Below are positions 24,258 to 33,933 of a stretch of 64,000 nucleotides of DNA, piece by piece. A program made the position numbers and the translations under genes. The notes under the pieces are model-generated. The model saw only the letters and a program-made list of their open reading frames with translations. It ran no database searches and was not told the DNA's origin. The DNA is from Bacillota bacterium (GTDB lineage: Bacteria; Bacillota; Clostridia; Christensenellales; Aristaeellaceae). The DNA is taken from contig JAEWVC010000101.1 of the NCBI GenBank assembly GCA_023459275.1, forward strand, positions 32,975 to 96,974, given 5' to 3'. How positions within the stretch are numbered: the first letter of the stretch is position 1; every line of letters starts with the position of its first letter.

Positions 24258-26384
24258 ATGGTTAAGCGTTACCGGTTGAAAGGTCTTGCCTGCGCGCATT
24301 GTGCCATGAAGATCGGCCAGGCGGTTAAGGCGCTGCCGGGGGTCAGCGAGGCGCGGGTGCATTTTGCGGCCCAGCGGCTCACGGTGGAGTTCGCGGGGGA
24401 GCCCGGCATGGAGGCCGAGGCGCAGATCAGGGATGCCGTACAGGCCATTGAACCGGACACAAAGGTTTTGCCGTGGCAGGATCAAACCGCGGCGGAGAGC
24501 CGCGCGGAGGCTGATGAGAGGCGGAAGGCGTTTGCCGGGGCCTTTTGGGCCATGGGGCTTTCCTTGCTGCTGCTTGCCGCGGGGGTCTTGCTTACGCATG
24601 TATGGCAGCCGGCAGCCTTGGCGCTGACGGTGGCCGCTTATCTGCTGGCTGGCTTCCCGGTGATCAGGGCCGCGGCGCTGCGCCTTAAAAGCGGGCAGTC
24701 GCTTGACGAAACCCTGCTGATGACCGTCGCCACCCTGGGGGCCTGGGCGCTTCATGAAGGCATGGAGGCGGCGGCGGTGATGCTGTTTTACAGGCTGGGG
24801 GAAACCCTGCAGGAGATGGCTGTGTTTAGAAGCCGCAGGGACATCCGGGCGCTTTCCGTCCTGGTCGGCGATACGGCCCACGTGGTCCTTACGGACGTGG
24901 TGGATATGCCCGTTGCGGCGGTGCATCCCGGGGATACCCTGGAGGTGCGCACCGGGGAGCGGGTGCCGGTGGACGGGGAGATCGTTTCGGGGCACAGCGC
25001 GCTGGATGTCTCCGCTCTCACCGGGGAAGCCGTTCCCGCACCCTGCGCGCCTGGGGACAAGGTGCTTTCCGGCAGCATGAACACGGGGCCTATGATCCAC
25101 ATTCTGTGCGAGAAGCCCGCAAGTGAAAGCGCCGTGGCCCGCATCCTGCGCATGACAAGGGAGGAAACGGCCAAAAAAGCCGCTCCGGAACGGTTTTTGG
25201 CAAAATTCGCCGCGGTCTACACGCCTGCGGTGGTCATTTTTGCCGCCTTTATCTTTCTTTTTCCGCCCATTTTTGGGCTAGGCAGCTTTGCGGAATGGGG
25301 CTACCGGGCGCTGCTCCTTTTGATGATCAGCTGCCCCTGTGCCCTTGTCCTGTCGGTTCCTTTAAGTTATGCGGCCGGGATGGGTGACAGCGCCCGCCGC
25401 GGGTTGCTGGTCAAGGGCGGCGCGGTATTGGAAGCGCTGGCAAAGGTGGATACCCTGGCTATGGATAAGACCGGGACGCTTACCGAGGGCGTGTTCCGCC
25501 TTCGTGCGGTCCGCCCCGCGGCCGGCGTTTCAAAAGATCTGTTGATGGAGGCTGCGCTGACGGCGGAGAGCCGCGCCCAGCACCCCATGGCCCGCGGCGT
25601 TTTTGCTTCCCCCGAAGCGGAGGAATGGCTGTCCTCCAAGGCTTTGCCAAGGGATATCGAAACCCATGAGGAGATTCCCGGCAAGGGCGTTCGCGTCCGT
25701 GCAGGCGGGCGGGAAATTCTGTGCGGCAGCGCCGCGCTTCTTGCGGAAAATGGGATCGCCACGCCCCGGGAGCATGTGGAGGACCAGGTGCATACGGCCC
25801 TTGATGGACAGTATCTTGGCAGTTTCCTTCTTGCCGACGGCCTGCGCCCGGAAGCGGCCGGTGTGCTGAAGACGCTTCAAAAGCTGGGCATCCGTTATAT
25901 TTCGGTGCTCACCGGCGACGCTCCCAAAGGCACGGAAGCCGTAAAAAGCCTTCCCGGCTTGGACGGCGTTCTTGCCGGGCTTCTGCCGGAGGGAAAGGTG
26001 GCTGCCGTTAGGAGGATGGCCGCCGGGCACCGCCGCGTGGCCTTTGTGGGGGATGGCATCAACGACGCACCCGTGCTGGCGGCCGCGGATGTGGGTATCG
26101 CCATGGGGGGGATCGGCAGCCAGGCCGCCATGGAGGCGGCGGACTGCGTGCTGGCCGCGGGCACGCTGAACGCGCTGCCCGAGGGCATCTTGACCGCCAG
26201 GCGCACCGCGCGGATCGTTCGGATCAATGTGGCGCTGGCACTGCTCATCAAACTGTCGGTAATGATGCTTGGCGTTGCGGGCTTGGCCACCATGGGTATG
26301 GCGGTGGTTGCCGACGTGGGCGTCTCCCTGATGTGTGTGCTGCTGGCAGGCAGCGTCCGGCTGCGGAAGCCTTGCCATATGTAA
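24258..26384 (+). CDS. heavy-metal-translocating P1B-type ATPase (Zn/Cd/Pb type)
   Basis: 708 residues from the ATG at 24258; the earlier ATG at 24201 lies inside the second operator. An N-terminal metal-binding HMA domain carries the CxxC motif in GLACAHCAMKIG. The membrane ion site is the CPC of SCPCALVLS, typical of Zn/Cd/Pb pumps and copper pumps. The catalytic motifs follow in order: TGEAVP (actuator), DKTGTLT (phosphorylated Asp), QHPMA (HP locus) and GDGINDAPVL. It exports toxic divalent metal ions from the cytoplasm. Expression should be induced by metal through the operators upstream. Confidence 0.93.
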   Translation: MVKRYRLKGLACAHCAMKIGQAVKALPGVSEARVHFAAQRLTVEFAGEPGMEAEAQIRDAVQAIEPDTKVLPWQDQTAAESRAEADERRKAFAGAFWAMGLSLLLLAAGVLLTHVWQPAALALTVAAYLLAGFPVIRAAALRLKSGQSLDETLLMTVATLGAWALHEGMEAAAVMLFYRLGETLQEMAVFRSRRDIRALSVLVGDTAHVVLTDVVDMPVAAVHPGDTLEVRTGERVPVDGEIVSGHSALDVSALTGEAVPAPCAPGDKVLSGSMNTGPMIHILCEKPASESAVARILRMTREETAKKAAPERFLAKFAAVYTPAVVIFAAFIFLFPPIFGLGSFAEWGYRALLLLMISCPCALVLSVPLSYAAGMGDSARRGLLVKGGAVLEALAKVDTLAMDKTGTLTEGVFRLRAVRPAAGVSKDLLMEAALTAESRAQHPMARGVFASPEAEEWLSSKALPRDIETHEEIPGKGVRVRAGGREILCGSAALLAENGIATPREHVEDQVHTALDGQYLGSFLLADGLRPEAAGVLKTLQKLGIRYISVLTGDAPKGTEAVKSLPGLDGVLAGLLPEGKVAAVRRMAAGHRRVAFVGDGINDAPVLAAADVGIAMGGIGSQAAMEAADCVLAAGTLNALPEGILTARRTARIVRINVALALLIKLSVMMLGVAGLATMGMAVVADVGVSLMCVLLAGSVRLRKPCHM

Positions 26385-26464
26385 AAAATGCGGAGCGGAG
26401 ATTCCCTATATCCTTCGCTTTTTAGAAAGATGTGGTATACTCATAGGCACGGAGGGATACGATC

Positions 26465-27334
26465 ATGGGAAAAAAGCTGCTCCTGCTGGTTTTGGTCCTT
26501 TGCCTTTTGACGCCTGCCGCGCTTGCCGGGGAGGATGAGACTCCTTCGGCCTTGTTCATGCACCCGGAAGAGGTGATGGCCGCGCCCCGGGCGGATGCTT
26601 GGGAATCCAGCGACGGACAGATCGCCTCGGTGGATGCGGACGGATACATTGCTGCCCATTCGGAAGGCGTCTGCCAGATCTCATGCACGACGGATGGCGT
26701 AACGATTGTCTATCCGCTGACTGTGGACAAGAATGTGCCCACAGAGCTGATGAAAAAGGCCATTGCCTCGGCGGAAAACGAGTTTGTAACGCTGGACGGC
26801 AAAGGGGTCAAGCGCGCCAACAAGTACACCAAGTGGTACGCAGGCAAAAGCGGCGTGGAATTCGGCTGGTGCGGCGCGTTTGTGGGCTGGTGCCTGGGGG
26901 AAGCGGGCGTGTCCATGTACCGGGTGGAAAAGGCGCAGAAGGTGGCCGATGACGCCACCTGGGCCATCAGCGAGGCCAGCGTGGGCAAGATATTGAAGGG
27001 CTATCAAAAAATGGAGCGTACCACGGATATCCCAAGGCCCGGATATCTTGTGATCTACAGCGTGACGAAAAAATCCTATTATAACATCCATGTGGGGCTG
27101 GTGACGGAGGTTTCGGATCTGGGGGACGGGAAGTACCTGCTCACAACCATTGAAGGCAACGTATCCAGCCGGGTCAAAAAGTATCAGTATTATTATGACA
27201 GTTCCCAGGAGGCCGCCGAAAAGCAGCGCAACATGTCCGCGCTGCCGGAGGAAAAGCAGACGGATGAAAAGGTCTGCTACACGCTTCACTCCAAGGACTG
27301 GTATATCAAGATTTTCTGCCAGACCTATATTTGA
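26465..27334 (+). CDS. secreted CHAP-like amidase/peptidase with Big-2-like segment
   Basis: 289 residues with a clear signal peptide (cleavage near ALA/GE). Residues ~50-88 (ASVDADGYIAAHSEGVCQI) resemble a bacterial Ig-like group 2 repeat. The second half is a CHAP/NlpC-type papain fold: EFGWCGAFVGWCLGEAGVS with candidate nucleophile Cys136, and YYNIHVGLVTEV with His209. Such enzymes cleave peptidoglycan peptide or amide bonds at the cell surface. The gene is monocistronic, 80 bp after the ATPase, with its own TATACT -10 box. Confidence 0.8.
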   Translation: MGKKLLLLVLVLCLLTPAALAGEDETPSALFMHPEEVMAAPRADAWESSDGQIASVDADGYIAAHSEGVCQISCTTDGVTIVYPLTVDKNVPTELMKKAIASAENEFVTLDGKGVKRANKYTKWYAGKSGVEFGWCGAFVGWCLGEAGVSMYRVEKAQKVADDATWAISEASVGKILKGYQKMERTTDIPRPGYLVIYSVTKKSYYNIHVGLVTEVSDLGDGKYLLTTIEGNVSSRVKKYQYYYDSSQEAAEKQRNMSALPEEKQTDEKVCYTLHSKDWYIKIFCQTYI

Positions 27335-27898
27335 TTGAAAAGAAAAGCAAACGGCGCTGAACGGCATCCGTTACCGGAGCATGTGGATATCCACCGGGGC
27401 TGTGCGGTACTGCCAGAATATATGAAAACCCCCTTGTACCATAATGGAATCAGTACAAGGGGGTTGATCATTGCCGCAGCAGAAGGCGTATCACATCACG
27501 CACATCAAAAATGTTCGGATCGGCGCAAGGATTCGGAAGTCGGCTCGTTTCCATGGATCTGCAGGCTTAACCGTCAAAAGCGAAACGGATGGCGCCCGGC
27601 GAAAATCTTCGGGATCTCTTGCAGGGATGCAGGAGCGGATATCCCTGCAGCAGGCGCTCTTGGCCTATTCGCTAAGCAATTTTCCAAATGTCCTTTGTTC
27701 GCACGGTCCCGCCTACGGGATTGCGCTGCCCATGAAAGCGGGAATATTTGCGGTTTTCTTCCTGAAAGATACGCACCGCCAGTGTGACTGATGGGGGCGT
27801 TACCACCCGTTCCCTTTTGCCATGGCCCCTGTAATAAGGAAGAATTCGTATGACCATAGGATTTGATTCTCATTGTTGCGTCGGGCTTACTTCAAAGT
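27335..27898. other. intergenic region with one strong inverted repeat
   Basis: A 13-bp perfect inverted repeat (27427-27439 with 27453-27465) lies 90 bp after the CHAP gene. On the minus strand it is followed by TTTTCATAT, on the plus strand by a weaker TTGATCATT; it may be a terminator for either direction, including the sensor-kinase gene ending at 27899. The remaining ~430 bp contain only short frames without ribosome sites or recognisable products. Confidence 0.5.
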
Positions 27899-29656
27899 CT
27901 ATTCCTCTATTGGAATCATGATTTCTGTCACAAGCCCTGGCTTCTTTGGATTGCTTTTGAGCCTGAGATCCGCGCGCTCGCCATAGCGCAGCCTAAGCCG
28001 CTCAAAAATGCTGTAGATGCCATAGGAGTGGCCTGGAAGCTCGCTTAATAACATGCGATCGCATTCTTCAGGCGTCATCCCCTTTCCATCATCACAGATT
28101 TCGATATAAAGCATAGCGTTTTCATATATCACCTTGATACTCAGTTCTCCCTTGTCGCGACGGGCAAAACCATGGATGATGCTATTTTCCACCAAGGGTT
28201 GCAATATCATATTAGGGACCATCAGCTCATACAACGATTTATCGCACGCTATCGACATCTCTACTTGTGGCTTACCCCGGAGGTTTTGTAATGCCACATA
28301 GCGTTGAGCATGTAACAGCTCATGCTCCAGGGTTGCCTCCTCGCTGCCCGGCTGCAGGCCGATCTTGTAAAAGTCGGAGAGCGCTTTAAGCATTTTGCAT
28401 ACCTTGTCCGCGTGGTAGTCCATGGCGGTCCACATGATGCTGTTAATGGCGTTGTACAGGAAATGCGGGTTGATCTGCGTCTGCAAAAGGCGGATACGCA
28501 GCAGCCGGTCGCGCTCGGCCATGTCCTTTGTCTTGTGAAGCAATGTGTCTATGCGGTGAAGCATCCTGTTGAAGTGCCGCTCGATCCGCCCCAGTTCATC
28601 CCCGCCCTCTTCGGGCAGCATGGCGGAAAGGTCCCCCTGCTCCACGCGCTCCATGCAGCAGATGATGCGGTCGATGCGCCTGAGGATGGAACGGGACAGA
28701 AGGTTGGCCAGCAGTAATGCCGCCAATGTCAAAAGCACCACCATGGCGGCGGTGCGAAGGGTAATCCAAAGCACATTGCTTTGGTACTCGTTCAGCGGAA
28801 GCAGCGCAACAATCTTCCATCCGGTATCCTTCAGCGTTTGACTCAGCACCTGAACAGTGCCGGAATTGTAGTTCAGCTTATTGGCGGGCATACCCTGGGC
28901 GGAATAAGCTTCCCAAAGCTTTACGGGCTCGGTCCACCCGCCCCCCTGTGCCAGCACCTGCCCGGAGGCGTCGCACAGCGTCAGCAGCGCGTCCCCCGAC
29001 AGGTCGGCCTGGCGCAGCAGCCCCGCATACATATCCCGGGGCTGCATGACAACCACGTATCCCAGCAGCCTGTCAAAATCCGTCATGCTGCGGATCATGC
29101 GCGCATAGGTGATGGTGTCGTAGCTGAACAGCGCGTTGCTGGCGATCAACTCGCTCCTGGACAGCCAAACGGGGCCGGGCAGAAGGCCGCCGTTTGTCTG
29201 TATGCCGTTTTGCCCAAGCAGCGTTTGAAACTGGGAGAGGCTGAGGCTGATGTACCCGTTGCCTGAGATCCACCGGATATCCTGGGCCCAAACCAGGCGG
29301 ACGCCCAGCACCGCGTTTTCTGTCTCCAGGGAAGCAAACTTGTTCTTGATATCCCGGATATCGTCGATGCGCTGGGACATGGGATAATTTTCCGGCTCCA
29401 GGTGCATCAGGTCCATCATCTGCTGGTCGGACAGCAGTATGTCGGCGGCGTTGACGGCCTGGTTGCTGGCCTTTTTCACCAACTCCGCGGCCTGCTGAAG
29501 CGACATCAGCCCTGCGCGCAGGCTGACCTGCGCATAGGCATCCACGGCGCTTCCGTGCAGCAGAAAGCTGGAAACCAGGAGCGGGATCAATACGCACAGG
29601 CAGGCAACAAACGTCAGCTGGTGCCTCAGGCTCATTTTTCCGGCGAATCTGCGCAT
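27899..29656 (-). CDS. YesM-type sensor histidine kinase
   Basis: 585 residues from the ATG at 29656, which is correctly spaced from AAGGA; the GTG at 29665 is too close. It has two membrane segments (~12-35 and ~300-322) with a ~260-residue extracellular Cache-like sensor between them, a HAMP region, a LytS/YesM-type His_kinase domain with the phosphorylated His398 in QINPHFLYNAINSI, and an ATPase domain (QPLVENSIIHGF, DDGKGMTPEE). It senses an extracellular sugar signal and phosphorylates the response regulator encoded just upstream in the operon. The divergent ABC transporter is the likely target. Confidence 0.93.
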   Translation of the reverse strand: MRRFAGKMSLRHQLTFVACLCVLIPLLVSSFLLHGSAVDAYAQVSLRAGLMSLQQAAELVKKASNQAVNAADILLSDQQMMDLMHLEPENYPMSQRIDDIRDIKNKFASLETENAVLGVRLVWAQDIRWISGNGYISLSLSQFQTLLGQNGIQTNGGLLPGPVWLSRSELIASNALFSYDTITYARMIRSMTDFDRLLGYVVVMQPRDMYAGLLRQADLSGDALLTLCDASGQVLAQGGGWTEPVKLWEAYSAQGMPANKLNYNSGTVQVLSQTLKDTGWKIVALLPLNEYQSNVLWITLRTAAMVVLLTLAALLLANLLSRSILRRIDRIICCMERVEQGDLSAMLPEEGGDELGRIERHFNRMLHRIDTLLHKTKDMAERDRLLRIRLLQTQINPHFLYNAINSIMWTAMDYHADKVCKMLKALSDFYKIGLQPGSEEATLEHELLHAQRYVALQNLRGKPQVEMSIACDKSLYELMVPNMILQPLVENSIIHGFARRDKGELSIKVIYENAMLYIEICDDGKGMTPEECDRMLLSELPGHSYGIYSIFERLRLRYGERADLRLKSNPKKPGLVTEIMIPIEE

Positions 29657-29673
29657 GGGCAGCACATCCTTGT

Positions 29674-30402
29674 CTAATCCCGGCTTTTCCGGTATTCGCT
29701 GGGCGTCAGGCCCATCGCTTTTTGAAATATTTTTGAAAAATGGCGCGTATCCCGATAGCCGACAGCTTCACTGATTTCGCTTATACTCTTGCATGTGCCG
29801 CGAAGCAGCTTCGCTGCAGCCTGGATGCGGCAATACGCCTCATATTGGCTGATGGTTTGCCCGGTTTCCCTGCGAAAGAGCATGCTCAGATAGTTGGGAG
29901 TGAAAAATGCGATCCTCGCCAGATCCTCCACGGCCGTATTCTCCATATAATGCTCCTGAATATAACGCATCACCTCAAAAATACTCCTTGAGGGCTGGCT
30001 TTCGGCGGAGACCGGAGGAACGGGCCGGTCCTTGAGCAGCATCACCGCCTGCTGCAATGCCTGGGTAACTTCCTCCATGCCCAGCGGCTTTTCCAGAAAA
30101 TCCACCGCGCGGAGCCGGATTGCCGCACGGTAATCTTCCGGCTGGGCATAGGCGCTCATGAATAGAATGTGGCAATCGGGATGGGCTTCATGGATGCACA
30201 TGGCGGATTCGATACCGTTCAGCCCCGGCATGCGGACATCTGTAAGCAGAAGATCAGGCTTGCGCGCCCGGCACAATGCCAGGGCCTGCACTCCGTCCTC
30301 CGCAATGCCCGCCACCTTAAGGCCAAGGGCTCCCCAGGGCACGTGCTGGTAAAGGCCATTGAGAAAAATGGCGTCGTCGTCTGCAAGCACGATGGTGTGC
30401 AC
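29674..30402 (-). CDS. YesN-type response regulator with AraC DNA-binding domain
   Basis: 242 residues from the GTG at 30402, chosen because AAAAGGAG lies 10 nt upstream and the receiver domain (HTIVLADDDAIFLNG) begins there. The phosphoacceptor is Asp55 in LLLTDVRMPG; the conserved Lys is in VDFLEKPLG. The C-terminal ~100 residues form an AraC double helix-turn-helix (TPNYLSMLFRRETGQTISQY, GYRDTRHFSKIFQKAMGLTP). It is the first gene of the two-gene operon and the presumed activator of the divergent transporter operon. Confidence 0.94.
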   Translation of the reverse strand: MHTIVLADDDAIFLNGLYQHVPWGALGLKVAGIAEDGVQALALCRARKPDLLLTDVRMPGLNGIESAMCIHEAHPDCHILFMSAYAQPEDYRAAIRLRAVDFLEKPLGMEEVTQALQQAVMLLKDRPVPPVSAESQPSRSIFEVMRYIQEHYMENTAVEDLARIAFFTPNYLSMLFRRETGQTISQYEAYCRIQAAAKLLRGTCKSISEISEAVGYRDTRHFSKIFQKAMGLTPSEYRKSRD

Positions 30403-30499
30403 CTGTTTTCCACTCCTTTTCCGATACCTATACATTCGTATATGTTGTGCAAAATTCCTGGTTTCATAGAAACATCCGTAGATATACCGCACCAAATCA

Positions 30500-30541
30500 T
30501 AGCAGGGACGCAGTGTAATACGGCTGCGGCCCTGCTATAAT
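30500..30541 (+). promoter_or_regulatory. probable activated promoter of the second uptake operon
   Basis: A perfect -10 box TATAAT (30536-30541) has no good -35 (GTGTAA at 30513-30518), as expected for a promoter needing an activator. An 8-bp inverted repeat (TAGCAGGG at 30500-30507, CCCTGCTA at 30530-30537) brackets the -35 region and touches the -10. The AraC-type response regulator gene is divergent. Confidence 0.5.
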
Positions 30542-30576
30542 GATTCCGCAGAAAATTGTGCGGGGAGAATGGGAAA

Positions 30577-31500
30577 GTGCATCAAGCAAACAGATCCGTG
30601 AGAAAGCGTCGCCCATCTCTGTTTATGGAATGGGACCTGTATGCGCTGCTGCTGCCGGGAGTACTGGCAACGGTGGTCTTCAAATATGTCCCCATGGGCG
30701 GGCTGATCATTGCGCTGCAGGACTATAACATTTTTGACGGCATGAGCGCCAGCCCGTTCGTGGGCCTGAAGCATTTCAGCGCGCTATTCCATGACAGCTA
30801 CTTTTATGTGACGCTGTGGAATTCGTTCATCATTAGCTTTTACAAGCTGGTGTTTATCTTTCCCCTGCCCATCGCGCTGGCTGTGCTGCTCAATGAGGTC
30901 CGCTGCCATGCCTTCAAGCGCAGCATTCAAACCACGGCGTACTTGCCTTACTTTTTGTCCTGGTCCATCGTCTACGGCATCTTTTTTACGCTTTTGTCCC
31001 GGGATGGCCCGGTGAACAATCTGATGGCAGCGGTTGGCCTTGAGCGGATTCCTTTTTTCGTCCGGCCAAATGTTTTTCGCGGTGTCCTGGTGTTCACCGA
31101 CGCCTGGAAAACGGTGGGATGGGGCTGTATAGTGTACCTGGCGGCGCTGACGGCCATCGATCCGCAGCTTTATGAGGCGGCCCGCATCGACGGGGCCAGC
31201 AAAGCGCGGCAAGTCTGGCACGTTACCCTGCCCGGCATCCGTTCTACCGTGGTCATCATGTTGGTGCTGCGTCTGGGCAGCTTGCTGAGTGCGGGGTTTG
31301 AGCAGATTTTTATCATGTACAACCCTACTGTTTACAACGTCGCCGATGTGCTGGACACCTATGTATACCGCACGGGGCTTGGGCAGCAGAACTTTTCATA
31401 CGCCATGGCGGTGGGGCTGTTCAACTCCGTTGTGAGCATGACCCTGGTGCTGGGCTCCAACCGGGCGTCCAGAAAATTTTTAGGGCATTCCATGTGGTGA
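30577..31500 (+). CDS. carbohydrate ABC transporter permease, LplB type
   Basis: 307 residues from the GTG at 30577, with GGGGAG 9 nt upstream. It shows six membrane segments and the EAA loop IDPQLYEAARIDGASKARQV preceded by WKTVGWGCIVYLAAL, typical of LplB proteins. It forms a heteromeric channel with the next gene's product. First gene of an operon that also carries a binding protein, an FAD enzyme and an unassigned protein. Confidence 0.92.
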   Translation: MHQANRSVRKRRPSLFMEWDLYALLLPGVLATVVFKYVPMGGLIIALQDYNIFDGMSASPFVGLKHFSALFHDSYFYVTLWNSFIISFYKLVFIFPLPIALAVLLNEVRCHAFKRSIQTTAYLPYFLSWSIVYGIFFTLLSRDGPVNNLMAAVGLERIPFFVRPNVFRGVLVFTDAWKTVGWGCIVYLAALTAIDPQLYEAARIDGASKARQVWHVTLPGIRSTVVIMLVLRLGSLLSAGFEQIFIMYNPTVYNVADVLDTYVYRTGLGQQNFSYAMAVGLFNSVVSMTLVLGSNRASRKFLGHSMW

Positions 31501-31513
31501 AAGGCGGTTTGGC

Positions 31514-32374
31514 ATGCAGGATACAAGGGGTGAAAAGATTTTTCATGGCATCAATTATCTGCTGATGGTGCTGGTGGGTTTGTGCACGCTGCTTCCCTTT
31601 GTGCATGTGGTCGCCAAATCCATCAGCGGGGACGCGTACGTCATCGCGGGCACGGTGGGGCTGTGGCCCAGGGGGATCAATATCAACGCTTACCGCTTCG
31701 CCTTCAGCAATACGCCTGTGCTCCGGGCTTTTCAGAATACGCTCATCATTACCGGGGCGGGCACGGTGCTTTCATTGGCGGTGGAATCGGCCGCGGCCTA
31801 TCCGCTGTCTCTGGCGCAGTTCCGCGGAAGAAAGAAGTTTATGCTCTTTTTTGTTTTCACAATGCTCTTTTCCAGCGGGCTCATCCCTGCGTTTTTGTTG
31901 ATGCGTTCCCTGGGGCTTTTGAACAAACTCTGGTCCATGATCCTGCCGCATCTGCTGAACGTTTTTAACCTGATCCTGCTGAAAAACTATTATGAGGGCT
32001 TGCCGGATGCCATCCGGGAATCCGCGATGATAGACGGCGCCAACCATATTACCACCCTGTACAGAATCATTCTGCCCATGTCTGTGCCGATTCTGGCTAC
32101 CATTGCGCTGTTTTCGGCAGTGGGCTTTTGGAACTCCTATTTCAATGCGATGCTGTACCTTTCCGATCCGCACAAGGTAACGCTACAGCTTTTTCTGGTC
32201 AACCTGGTGCGCCAGTCTAACCTGACGGATTCCATCACCAGCGAGTTCACCGTTCCGCCCAATACGGTGCGTTCGGCGGCGGTGGTGATCGGTACGGTTC
32301 CGATCCTTATGGTTTATCCGTTTGTGCAAAGGTTTTTTATTACCGGAATCACCCTGGGCTCGGTGAAGGGATGA
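31514..32374 (+). CDS. carbohydrate ABC transporter permease, YtcP type
   Basis: 286 residues, starting 13 bp after the LplB gene with AAAGGCGG as ribosome site. It has six membrane segments, an EAA-type loop (GLPDAIRESAMIDGANHITTL) and the family's usual ending GITLGSVKG. It completes the membrane part of the second sugar importer; as in the first locus no ATPase gene is adjacent. Confidence 0.93.
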   Translation: MQDTRGEKIFHGINYLLMVLVGLCTLLPFVHVVAKSISGDAYVIAGTVGLWPRGININAYRFAFSNTPVLRAFQNTLIITGAGTVLSLAVESAAAYPLSLAQFRGRKKFMLFFVFTMLFSSGLIPAFLLMRSLGLLNKLWSMILPHLLNVFNLILLKNYYEGLPDAIRESAMIDGANHITTLYRIILPMSVPILATIALFSAVGFWNSYFNAMLYLSDPHKVTLQLFLVNLVRQSNLTDSITSEFTVPPNTVRSAAVVIGTVPILMVYPFVQRFFITGITLGSVKG

Positions 32375-32420
32375 TGGGCGAAAGATGCGCCTTTCACAAT
32401 AAAGACGAGGAGGGACTCCC

Positions 32421-33863
32421 ATGAAACGCTCAATCCTGGCACTATCCCTGGCACTATGCATCCTGCTGAGCGCTTGCGCGGGCTTGGCGGCCGACAAGCC
32501 TGCCCTGCGCATTCTGGGCCGCGACGCTACTTTCGATTTGAGCAGCAGCCCGGTGGTTGACATTTTGAAGGAGACAACAGGATACTCCATCGAATTTGAG
32601 GCGCTGCCCGTAGGGGACGAGGGCACCACGAAACTGCTGCTTCTTTTGGCAGGGGGCACGCCGTATGACCTGGTGGACTCCTATCCGGTCCATTTTGACC
32701 GCGCGCTGGCCGCCCACGCGGTGATGCCGCTGGACGACCTGATCAAGAACGCGCCGGCGCTTATGGAAGCCGTGCCGGCCGACAGCCCAAGCTGGGACCG
32801 CGTCCGCGGCGAGGACGGCAAAATCTATGGCATTCCCCAGCTCAGCCCCACCGGCGGCCCGGTCAGCTCCGTTGCTGTGCGCATGGATCTGCTGGATGCC
32901 CAGGGCATCGCGCTGCCCACAACGCCTGATGAGCTCTATGCGGCGCTTATCAAGCTGAAGGCCGCGTATCCCGACATGATCCCCCTCACCACCTCCGACT
33001 CTTGCCTTCTGCCTCCTGTCATCAGTGCCTTTGCCAGCTATCAGACATGGCTGAAGGTGGAGGATAAATACCTGCCTGTGCAACTGCGGGAATCCTACCG
33101 TGACTATATTGAGTTTGTGCGTAAGCTGTATGCGGAAGGCTTGCTGGATGCCGAATTCCCCGCCAACGACAACGCCACTCGGCTATCGAAGTTCACCTCT
33201 GGCAAAGCGGTGATGACATACTTCGGCTCTTCGGAAGGCCCCGGCTTCTACAGCGCGCTGGAAACCGCGGTGCCCGGCGCCCAGGTTGCCTACCTGCCAT
33301 TTCTGAAGGATGAAAACGGTGTGGCGGGAGTAGAGGTCGACCTGGGGCTTGAAAAGATCGCCTTCATCCCCAAGACGGCAGCCAATCCCGAAGCCGCCAT
33401 GGATTATGTAAACAGCTTCATGGCCAACTTCAAGGAAATCTACATTGGGCCGGAAGGCGTTGACCATGAGGTGGTGGACGGCCAGTACCGCCCCATTATG
33501 CCAGCCTTCTCCAAGCATGATACCGTTTGGTGGTTCCTGCCGGCAGTGGATGAAAAGCATGTTCAGGAATGGTGGAAAGCCCGCGTGCGCAAGAGTGCCG
33601 AGGTGGAGCGCGGCTACATGGATACCTTTGCCGTCAAAGCCCAGGAAGGCCTGGATATTGTAAATTATCCGCTGGCCATGGTCCAGCCCAACGATGAGCT
33701 GTCCAAGCTGCAGGGCGTGGCCGATGTAAATTGGAAAGCGGAAATGATCAAGATCATCTCCGGCGCACTCCCCATGGATGATTACGCAAAGGCCGTTGAA
33801 AAATGGCGCGCCGACGGCGGCGACCGCATTGTGGAAATCGTAAACGGGATTCTCATAAAATAA
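32421..33863 (+). CDS. ABC transporter solute-binding lipoprotein
   Basis: 480 residues with GAGGAGGG before the ATG. The signal peptide carries a lipobox (LLSAC, Cys19 or nearby), so the protein is probably membrane-anchored. Binding-protein features follow: PALRILGRDATFDLSSSPVV, LLLAGGTPYDLVDSYPVHF, LPTTPDELYAALIKLKAAYP. It is the receptor of the importer encoded upstream. The distinct sequence from the first locus's binding protein implies a different ligand. Confidence 0.9.
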   Translation: MKRSILALSLALCILLSACAGLAADKPALRILGRDATFDLSSSPVVDILKETTGYSIEFEALPVGDEGTTKLLLLLAGGTPYDLVDSYPVHFDRALAAHAVMPLDDLIKNAPALMEAVPADSPSWDRVRGEDGKIYGIPQLSPTGGPVSSVAVRMDLLDAQGIALPTTPDELYAALIKLKAAYPDMIPLTTSDSCLLPPVISAFASYQTWLKVEDKYLPVQLRESYRDYIEFVRKLYAEGLLDAEFPANDNATRLSKFTSGKAVMTYFGSSEGPGFYSALETAVPGAQVAYLPFLKDENGVAGVEVDLGLEKIAFIPKTAANPEAAMDYVNSFMANFKEIYIGPEGVDHEVVDGQYRPIMPAFSKHDTVWWFLPAVDEKHVQEWWKARVRKSAEVERGYMDTFAVKAQEGLDIVNYPLAMVQPNDELSKLQGVADVNWKAEMIKIISGALPMDDYAKAVEKWRADGGDRIVEIVNGILIK

Positions 33864-33880
33864 ACGGACCGCACCCAAAG

Positions 33881-33909
33881 GGAGGAGGCAGGAAAAACCT
33901 GCCTCCTCC
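33881..33909 (+). promoter_or_regulatory. intercistronic hairpin after the binding-protein gene
   Basis: A perfect 12-bp stem (33881-33892 with 33898-33909) around an AAAAA loop, with no T-run after it. Placed between the binding-protein gene and the FAD enzyme gene, it probably stabilises the upstream mRNA or partly attenuates downstream transcription. Confidence 0.7.
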
Positions 33910-33933
33910 TGCGGCAAAGGAAGGATGACGGCA

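Noticed and set aside
27471..27873. Frames of 99-106 codons on both strands
   Set aside because: No ribosome sites and no motif; they overlap each other on opposite strands. Treated as noncoding.
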